Source: Collodictyon triciliatum
Taxonomy: Eukaryota > CRuMs
DNA: 20,242 nt
Direction of reading: 5' to 3'
NCBI GenBank assembly: GCA_043381765.1
Contig: JBHJMP010000131.1
Location: 1 to 20,242 of the forward strand
Shown in pieces: positions 12,910-20,242 of this stretch. The first letter of the stretch is position 1. Each line of letters opens with the position of its first letter. Below the pieces are notes generated by a model that was given only the letters and a program-made list of their open reading frames with translations, was not told the DNA's origin and made no database searches. A program made the translations under genes and the position numbers.

Positions 12910-13368
12910 AATTTTCCATACGCGCTCGTCCTGCAAAGTTGGAAGAGTACCGCGGCTACAATAAACCGGTAGTCGTGGAGTTTTTCGCACCATGGTGTCC
13001 CCACTGCAAGCACCTCGCCCCGATTTATGAAGAAGTGTGCCTATCTCTTATCCCAATGAACGCAATAACGCATATTTTATCCATTTTAAAGATTGAATCA
13101 TAGTTCCACACCTCCTTTCATATACTCCTTTTCTACCCATTTTCGTGTAGTCGCAGACGTATAATCCAAATATATGTAGCAAAAACTTACCGTCATTCAT
13201 AACCAAGGTTGCCATAGAATTAGAAGGGAAAGCATTTGTCACAAAAGTGGATTGTACCGTGAATACTGGTTTGTCCAGCACAAACTTAATAGCTACTCAT
13301 GCACTCGTATTTTTGTACAATTTGGCAACGATAAACGCGGACCTTCTTTTTCTTCCAAGAGATGTTTG

Positions 13369-13429
<61 letters not shown>

Positions 13430-13847
13430 AAGATAGTCTCTATAGAATTTCTTTCCTCATTATTCCCCTTATTATTAATTTCGTACATGAATATGTATTC
13501 CTGGGCACAGAAAAGTGACAGACATTCTGGTTGACTCCTTCCCTCCTTCTCTAGATACGTGCGGAACATTCGGCATTCGCGGGTATCCAACTATTAAAAT
13601 CATAGAGGGAGACCAAATGTACGAATACCACGACGCAAGGACAGCAGATGTCATATCAGCCTTTGTGATGACAAAAAAGAAAGGTGCTGGGGCACCTGTC
13701 CCAAGAGAAGGAACGATTCCAATTTCAGATGGAGACGATTTTTACGGGTACATCATTCCTCTCTTTATAGTCATTCTTTGCTTTCTCATGTATTTCCTCT
13801 GTCAAATCTACACCCCTGTTAAGAAGCCACCTCGAAGCTACGCATGA
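12559..13847 (+). CDS. Single-domain transmembrane thioredoxin / PDI-like protein (4 exons, 183 aa)
   Basis: Probable ER membrane disulfide isomerase or reductase of the TMX/PDI class. Exons 12559-12660, 12939-13034, 13208-13268, 13555-13847; all phases match, 552 nt. Residues 1-20 form a signal peptide (hydrophobic [12 protein letters not shown], cleavage likely after VEA). One thioredoxin fold follows: [10 protein letters not shown], then [18 protein letters not shown] with active site CPHC at 54-57, VTKVDCT, and IRGYPTIKI with the cis-Pro at 98. A transmembrane segment spans about 152-172 ([20 protein letters not shown]), with a short basic tail KKPPRSYA. It is much shorter than multi-domain PDIs and closest in layout to TMX1/TMX3-type proteins reduced to one domain. 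An extra cysteine (C89) lies ahead of the cis-Pro loop. AATAAA at 13881 is a good polyadenylation signal. Confidence 0.9.
12842..12911 (+). repeat. (AAAT)n microsatellite in TMX-like intron 1
   Basis: About 17 AAAT units ending roughly 27 bases before the 3' splice site at 12938. This is the one intronic repeat in the window that is A-rich, not U-rich, on the sense strand. Confidence 0.95.
13371..13428 (+). repeat. (TC)n microsatellite in TMX-like intron 3
   Basis: Twenty-nine TC units within the 286-base intron between 13269 and 13554. It is pure pyrimidine on the sense strand and could act as an extra pyrimidine tract. Confidence 0.97.
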
Positions 13848-13880
13848 GCAATATTCTGGGAAATTGTGCCAGAGTGTGCT

Positions 13881-13886
13881 AATAAA
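13881..13886 (+). promoter_or_regulatory. Polyadenylation signal of the TMX-like gene
   Basis: Canonical AATAAA, 33 bases after the stop codon, followed by a T-rich stretch. Confidence 0.7.
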
Positions 13887-14845
13887 ATGGCTTCTTTACA
13901 TTTATATTTACTATTACTTCAAACAATCCAATCATACAAACAACGGTGATATTGAACCATCATACTCTGAGTGATTGAATGTGGTGCATTAATATTCTAG
14001 AGTATGCTCGCCCATTTGCCGTAAACCATGACCTATAATACGTATACTATTTGATTGATTGTCTCATCGTCCAACATTTTTTTTAGAATAACAATTGAGA
14101 TAACCGAAAGCATCATATACAACTTTGAAACCTTTTTGGTAATAATTATTCCCGTTCCTAAAATATGGATGTGTTGTGTGTCACTAATGTGCTAAAGGCT
14201 CCCTTTTCTTTTCCTTTTTTTTTTTTAATCGCTTTCTGAGTACCTTGTTACAACAGAGAAAACAAAACAGCCAACATCCTAATCTACCACAAATATTCAT
14301 ATATGATACATAATGTAAAATACATCAAACATATTAGACATACCTTCGTGATTTTCCGCATCAAATTCTATGTATGTCTACCGTCGCCATCTTCTTTTTT
14401 GGATTCCTTCTTGGGAGGCTTTTTGCGCCTCCAGAAAGAGACCCGGAAAGGCTTCTAGAGATTCTCTTCTCAACAAAGAACGACTAAGTATTAAAGGAAA
14501 AGAAATGATTTTCACGAGCTTATCTCGTGTATGTAACCGAGACTGCCTTAGTATCTTTCTGAATACGCGTCCTCATTTTCTATACGTGAATATTAATAGC
14601 GAAACTGTGATTAAGATTTCAGTAAGAACACTCATTGAAATATAACTGTTGATTTGTTTTTTTTTCTTAACTCGACCAAGCAACGCGACAACCAACGCTG
14701 TGTGTAGAAAAGTTACATATGAAAATTATCTGTAAAAAAAATAATAATCAGACTCCACTTTCCCCCTCATGTTCTTATTTTCTTTCAATCCTTTCTCATT
14801 TTTTTCTTTTTGTCCTAGAATGCAAACTTGTGACAAGTGCGATAG
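13887..14845. other. Convergent intergenic region TMX-like / BBS5
   Basis: About 1 kb of mostly AT-rich DNA with T-runs near 14214-14226 and 14658-14666. The only conspicuous part is a GC-richer patch at about 14373-14486. On the + strand it holds a 37-codon frame beginning MSTVAIFFFGFLLGRLF at 14374. On the - strand all three frames are open, one of them Lys/Pro-rich. I cannot assign it to a gene. Confidence 0.4.
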
Positions 14846-14851
14846 TTTATT
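14846..14851 (-). promoter_or_regulatory. Polyadenylation signal of BBS5
   Basis: AATAAA on the - strand, only four bases beyond the BBS5 stop codon (14858-14856). This implies a very short 3' UTR if it is used. Confidence 0.65.
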
Positions 14852-14855
14852 GACT

Positions 14856-17496
14856 TTACAGGACTTGCCACAGTTGGTCCACGCTTACGCCGTCCTTAAG
14901 TTTTTCTATAGCCTGCGGATGGCAACAGCATTTCACAATTAAAGGAAATGTTTTTCAGATACTCAATGATTGCACGAGGATGACAGGGACATGGCAGACG
15001 ATGAAAAATTCAAAGATAACATACATGAATATTAGTGTAAGAATAGATCGACTCACAAGACCCAGTTCAGGGCAAAAGACTGGCTCTCGGTCATCCTTCT
15101 TGTCGCCATCAGCGTAATACATGGTGAAAACGTCATTGCCCTCGTTTCCATCCTCAACAATATCTCCTTCGTCCATCTTTCGGTCAACTTTGAGCTGGTT
15201 TAATGGAAGTGGCTAGAAAGAAATTTTGGTATTAGATTAAGATTGATATAAGTGTAATCGGGGAGGGTTCCTATTTCTTTTCTTTTCCTTTTTTTTATTT
15301 GATAGACTTAAAGTTAATTAGAAAAATTATGTTAATAAAAAAAAACTGTCGCATTAACCGAGAAAAAAAAAGATAATGTAAACTTTGGAAGTCAGCCCAC
15401 ACCTTATCTTCAATTTTGAAATCAACTCCAAGAATGGGGTTCATAGAGAACAGGCGGTGAAGATTCTGGAGCTCCTCTAGCACCTTGTGAAAGAAAAGCA
15501 ATTAGACCTATCGATTAAAAAAAAAAAAATAAAGGCGTTCTTTTTTCTCCTATCATATTTCCAAAATCCCCATATTTTAATAATGCGAAAAAAAACCAGA
15601 ATAAATGCTTACCTCACTGAATTTCTCTGCGGGGTCAATACGAAAGCCCAGTACGTAGGAATGGCTACAGGGGGTTTGGAAGCGACAAATGGTTATTACG
15701 AATTTTGATGAAATGTTATCTAAAAAAGAAAAAGAAACAAGGAGGTTCGAAATAGATACCTGTATGTTGTTGTTTCGATAACCAGCGCAAGTCCAAATTT
15801 TGAGTCCCTCTTGTAAATGGATTTCTAAACAAAAATGTAACTTATCAGACGCAGTCAAAAAAAAATTGGTTGTTTCTCGTGAAGAGCGAACGCACATATG
15901 GTGGGTGAATTGTAATAGAATTGTACCATTTGCAGGTAGGGGATACTGACGTTGAAGTTTTCTGCAAGATTTGCGTGCCATACCAGACGAACATTCGTTA
16001 TAAAGAATGTCCCAATGTTTCCTTGGTCTGATGAAAGATTCCATACTCCCATGACCTTAAATATATTTTGAATTTATGAATGGCTTCTTAAAATCATCTG
16101 CATTATCCGCTCAGCATTTCAAGTATGGAGATTAGTATAGTATTATCAGACAAAGATAATCATTTATGAGACCACCAGGAAAAATACTTTCTCACTCTAT
16201 TTGATTGAAAGGCATGCCTTTTTTTTTTCTTGAGTTAAGAATTTACCTTGTCATATATTTGCTCATGGGGCAATAGAATGAGCTGCTTTTCGCGAATGAT
16301 GGCACCTCTCAATTTCAGGTCGCGGTACAATTTACTTGTCTCGTACGCTCTTTATAAAGTACCCATTTGTATGTATTGTGGAGTTTATTCAGATAGGACA
16401 ATTAGAATCATAACCGGACGAAATGGCAGTGGAAACCACTATTTATGGTGAAATAACAGACGACACAATAATACAAGGGAAATGAATGCACCTGTGTACT
16501 GCTTGGATGGTGGTAAACAGCCTGGGGCTGTTTGGAATAAGGCTCGTGAAGATAAACTCAAAGCGGGTATTTGCAAACTTTGTCAGGACATATAAGGCCT
16601 GGGTGTTTCCACGGAGCCGAGAAGAAGCTGTTCTGATTGTAATGCTGATGACGCAGTCATAGCCAATGCCTGGAATGAACATAAACACATGCTGTTTGAG
16701 CGGAATCCGCCAGCTTGGAGCCAAAATTTGGATAATGATAAGGTGAAGGGAGAGCCTTTGATAAGGAAATAAATTAATCAAGTGGCAGGATAACATTTGC
16801 TATATATTACTTAGGTTTGTTTTTGGGTAGCGGTGGGATGCCCAGATTATTCGGAGGTTGGTTATGGCAAGGGCTCCTTGGTCGCCATTATTTCCTTTGG
16901 TGTCTTCGACCTAATGTTTGAAACCAACATCAAGTCCCAATCTTATGTTAGGAATGCTCACTTTCCCACTTTGCTGCATCAAGAGTTGTCCGAGCAAATT
17001 GATATAAAGAGGATTATTATGTCTGAAGGAGCAAAGAGTGCCGAGTTATACAGGCATTTGTTTGTTTTTTTTTGCTCTGGTGGGTAATATGTTCTGTTTA
17101 CAGAAAATGAAGATATGAATAAAAGAAAAGGCGTGTCCTCATCTTTTTAAATGGCTAACCTGATTCATAGAGTCGATTAACATTTCACCACGCTTCAGAT
17201 CCATGTCTCTGTTTTCAAGAGTTGGGAGGAAACACATACGGTTAACATTATAGTTGCGGCTTTATGTTTTGTTTTGTTTTTCAATGTATCTGATAAATAA
17301 GTAGAAAGCCAAGGTGACGATGCCACGTGTTGATACGATCTTTCCAGCCCTTGTTTGTTCATTCAAGGTCTTTGAGGCCATACCCGAGAGGGCTGTGTTC
17401 TGACAAGCTGAAAAGACGTCGAGTTACTTACGGGACAGGAATGTCGAAGCGGATTTCTCTGTCCTGCCAAACGATGCCTTCACCAGACGCGTCCAT
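14856..17496 (-). CDS. BBS5: BBSome subunit BBS5 (11 exons, 344 aa)
   Basis: Subunit of the BBSome, the coat complex that moves membrane proteins in and out of cilia; its PH-like domains are known to bind phosphoinositides. Exons 17496-17432, 17208-17160, 16910-16811, 16669-16492, 16349-16247, 16055-15927, 15824-15760, 15664-15613, 15483-15403, 15212-15057, 14912-14856; 1035 nt with every phase matched. Recognition is firm along the whole length: start [38 protein letters not shown] (first PH-like domain), [70 protein letters not shown] with VWHAN (second PH-like domain), [32 protein letters not shown] and C-terminal LWQVL. The length almost equals the animal protein (about 341 aa). No residue loss suggests decay. 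The ATG is the first in frame after the intron-free 5' leader. Confidence 0.97.
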
Positions 17497-17888
17497 TTTC
17501 TTGGCTGTTTGGGCTCTGAGAAAGGAAGAAAAATGAGTGTTGCAACAGCTGCGAAGACTATGATTGTCGACAACGAGGATCCCTTTCCTGCTCTCCCTGC
17601 TTCCTGTTTTCTTTTCTTTTTAATATCATGTTGTTATTTGCCTTTTTTTAAGTTAGGCACATCCCCTTGGCCTTATATTTAAATTCAATCAAGCAGGCTC
17701 CTCACAGTCAAATAATTCATTTTAGATTCCACTTTAGTAATCCGGTTCATCCTTTTCTGGAAAATTGAGGGATTGTGGTTCGCGGTCGCAACAGGGTCAA
17801 ATAAAAAATTGCTTTGGACTTTTGGCGTTGCCCGCTGCGTCTGGTGGTTGATAAATCAAGTCAGTCCGATGTGCTACAAATACATACG
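17497..17888. other. Intergenic region eIF4E-like / BBS5
   Basis: 392 bases between the stop of the eIF4E-like gene and the BBS5 ATG, both on the - strand. It must contain the BBS5 promoter and the upstream gene's 3' UTR. The part nearest BBS5 (17530-17610) is GC-richer, as expected for a 5' leader. No specific element was identified. Confidence 0.45.
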
Positions 17889-19365
17889 TCATTGTTCTTC
17901 CTCCTCTTCCTCTTCTTCCTCCTCCTCTTCTTCCTCTTCTTCTTCCTCCTCTTCCTCCTCCTCCTCTTCTTCTTCCTCTTCTTCATCATCCTCCGTGTCA
18001 GCCGTCCGTGACGTGATGTCACTACTAGACTCCGTCGGCAGTTCTTCCCCGGATTCCTCGTATATGGTCTCAGGTCGCTCTCGTGAGAAATTCCCGCTGG
18101 TATCTTCTCTTGGCTTCCTATTTCTTCTTCGCGGGCGTTTCTTTTTTGTTGTTGGTGTTGTTGTCTGTTGCAATGATTTCCAATAGTCTGATGTTGTCTG
18201 TTGTGATGATATAATTGTCAGTCGAACAGCAGAGTTCATTCGCCGCAAGCCATTTATCTTATTGATTCATTGTATTCATTGACTGGAGTAAAAATGCACC
18301 AATTTTAATTCATAGAAAAACCTGATGTTTGTGATAAACTATCTCTAGCGTCGATGACAATGAGGGCCCTAGTATGGCGGTCTAAATGAAAGGAAAATCC
18401 AATTGAGCATCGGTTAAAAGAGTGAGAAAAGAATAAGAATGTCTATAGGATGCTAGATGTTGCCAAAGTCTCTTGTAAATTTTTCTCCATACAAAAGTGT
18501 CTTTCAGTTCCTCTGTAAACTTTTCAATAGCCTCTTTATCTCCCCCATCTTGGTTCCAAATATGAAGGTAATCGACATTTTGTCGAATGGATAGGACTAC
18601 CCCAGTCTAAGCAACAGACAATTTTACAAGATTAATCAAATTCTACAAAAATTGTACTTAAGAAACAAGAAATCATACAGAGAATATGGAATAAATGAAT
18701 ATGAATGAATCATCATCAAAATTTGGTAAATATACTAAAACGCACCAAGTCCTCATGAAAGGTGAATCCTCCATCAACCATTCTCTGAATCACTTGTATC
18801 CAGAGTAGACGGACACAGTTATTGGCCAATGGGGATTGGACAGTCTGTTAAACACAGATTAGTAAAGTATTGCACAGATATGAGGATGACTCAACATTAA
18901 TATAATAAAATAGCATAACACACAACATTATTCAAGATTGGTAAAGAGGAGAGAAAAAAAAAGGAAAAAAGAGAAGAAAAAAAGACCTCATGGGACATGA
19001 GGACTTACCCATTTTCCTCCATAGTAATTAGAAGGGTCTTCCCATGTGGGCATTATTCCAGTACGGAATATTCTTATATTGCAATGATTCGGCAAATCAA
19101 CTGTATCTGAAATTATGTTAAAGTATCGATCCAGTTCCTACATCAATAGTATTAAGTTTATAAATTTCCATGAACATAGGAGACATAAAATACTCAAAGG
19201 GTGGATTGATTGTATTTATCTATAGAATACAATATTTACCTGTCTCGTAGAAAATCTACCCAGAGATTTCAGGCTTCCCTGTATGTTCCATTACAAGTTG
19301 TAGGCTATTAGTCGTGCGCAATTTGCAATAGATAAAACTTACATGGGCGATTTCGTTTGAAGGGC

Positions 19366-19442
<77 letters not shown>

Positions 19443-20045
19443 CATAATCATAATCATAATAATCATAATAATCATAATAATCATAATAATCATAATAATC
19501 ATAATAATACGAACACGAAAAGGTTCATCTGACAAACCTCAAATGTCAACTTTTCTGGCTCAACGGAGGTAGATTTATCAAACCACCATTCCCAAGGGCA
19601 GTCAAGTATCCCTTCACCACTGAAGTCAATATGAATTGGTTGCAAGATTGTTTGTGATGATTCTACACATGAGCTGCTTCGTGAGCTCTGCTGAGATACT
19701 TCTGCAGAATATGACAGCCCGTCTTGGGTAGAACAAACAGACAACCCATCAACCTTAGTACATTAAACCGGATTAAATTTGATTAAAGTAAATTCAAGAG
19801 ACTTTCATTGGTATAATAAAATACTAGAGGTTGATGAGCAAATAAGCTCTGCAGTTCATATATTTTATATTTAAAAATATTCCAAAAAGTGAAGAAACAG
19901 AGAGAGGGAGAAAAATTCTAGTAAGACAAATACATTCAATGATGTTGAGCGAGACCGTTCATCTGAGCTTTGCATACTCGAAGCCTTCGCTGCCTCAGCA
20001 AATTCAAGAAATGATGGTATATTCCCTGTAATCCAGCGATGGATT

Positions 20046-20135
<90 letters not shown>

Positions 20136-20242
20136 AAGAACTCTTGAAAAACTATGGTTTTCTTTTTACGGTAATGTTCTTCAATACAAAAGAAAAATGA
20201 TAATAGTTGAAAGAAATATCTATTACAGACCCGATTTTCTTG
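17889..20242 (-). CDS. Divergent eIF4E-family cap-binding protein with acidic tail (N-terminus beyond window)
   Basis: Member of the eIF4E/4EHP family that binds the mRNA 5' cap. Exons: a possible fragment 20242-20231, then 20025-19934, 19753-19538, 19278-19240, 19137-19009, 18844-18746, 18606-18493, 18381-18322, 18197-17889; phases match and about 351 aa are visible. The Ser-rich N-terminal part precedes the eIF4E core: CPWEWWFDK, LGRFSTRQELDRYFN, DLPNHCNIRIFRTGIMPTWE then DPSNYYGGKW, NNCVRLLWIQVI, TGVVLSIRQNVDYLHIWN, EAIEKFTEELKD and IVYHKHQ. The cap-stacking Trp (W102-type, in MPTWED), its Glu and the Arg of SIRQ are kept. The first cap Trp is replaced (F in KLTFEG) and the dorsal W73-type Trp is Asp. 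A C-terminal exon adds a Lys/Arg cluster (KKKRPRRRNRKPRED), a Ser/Thr/Glu stretch and about 30 consecutive Glu before the stop. Confidence 0.88.
17893..17990 (-). repeat. Coding poly-glutamate repeat (GAA/GAG)
   Basis: TTC/TCC triplets on the + strand encode a run of about 30 Glu at the C-terminus of the eIF4E-like protein. GAA and GAG are mixed irregularly, unlike the pure intronic triplet arrays here. That suggests the run is old or held by selection on the protein. Confidence 0.85.
19366..19508 (-). repeat. Compound (AAT)n-(AATCAT)n microsatellite in eIF4E-like intron
   Basis: About 25 AAT units (19366-19440) pass into irregular AATCAT and AATAATCAT units up to 19508, all in the intron between exons ending 19538 and starting 19278. 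On the sense strand it is ATT/ATGATT. Confidence 0.95.
20048..20140 (-). repeat. Compound (AAT)n-(AAG)n microsatellite in eIF4E-like intron
   Basis: About 20 AAT units followed directly by about 11 AAG units, in the intron upstream of the exon that starts at 20025. On the sense strand the order is CTT then ATT, leading to the 3' splice site at 20026. Confidence 0.95.

Overview
This window looks like nuclear DNA of an intron-rich, AT-rich unicellular eukaryote with cilia or flagella. The coding capacity is hidden in many short exons, so long open frames are misleading: most are intron or microsatellite read-through. I rebuilt six protein genes by joining exons at GT/AG borders, with matching phase at every junction that lies in readable sequence. 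A BBSome subunit implies a ciliated lineage. Dense introns, relaxed 5' splice sites and intronic simple repeats would suit a rhizarian such as a foraminiferan of the Reticulomyxa type, but that placement is a guess.

Layout, left to right. (1) 333-5698, + strand: DNA polymerase alpha subunit B (POLA2/Pol12), 20 exons, 630 aa. (2) 6229-8094 or slightly further, - strand: an NF-YA/HAP2-type CCAAT-binding factor. The middle of its conserved domain falls in a 471-base assembly gap. (3) 8782-11875, - strand: an alpha/beta hydrolase of the monoglyceride-lipase type, 6 exons including a 27-nt microexon, 594 aa. Its nucleophile serine position encodes glycine. (4) 12559-13847, + strand: a small single-thioredoxin-domain, single-pass membrane protein of the TMX/PDI type, 4 exons, 183 aa. 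(5) 14856-17496, - strand: BBS5, 11 exons, 344 aa. (6) 17889-20242, - strand, N-terminus beyond the window: a divergent eIF4E-family protein with a basic region and a poly-glutamate tail.

The genes are not an operon or pathway. They cover replication priming (POLA2), transcription (NF-YA), lipid or signalling hydrolase fold, ER redox (TMX), ciliary trafficking (BBS5) and cap binding (eIF4E family). Genes 1/2 and 4/5 converge, 3/4 diverge from a shared 0.7-kb upstream region, and 2/3 and 5/6 are tandem on the - strand. Microsatellites (ATT, TTTTG, TATC, TTTTC, TC, ATTATG and AAAT families) sit almost only in introns and are nearly always U- or pyrimidine-rich on the sense strand.

I found no tRNA, rRNA, CRISPR, IS or transposase feature. 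The most unusual items are the hydrolase with a lost nucleophile, the NF-YA with an altered CCAAT-recognition motif, and the eIF4E-like protein lacking the dorsal tryptophan.
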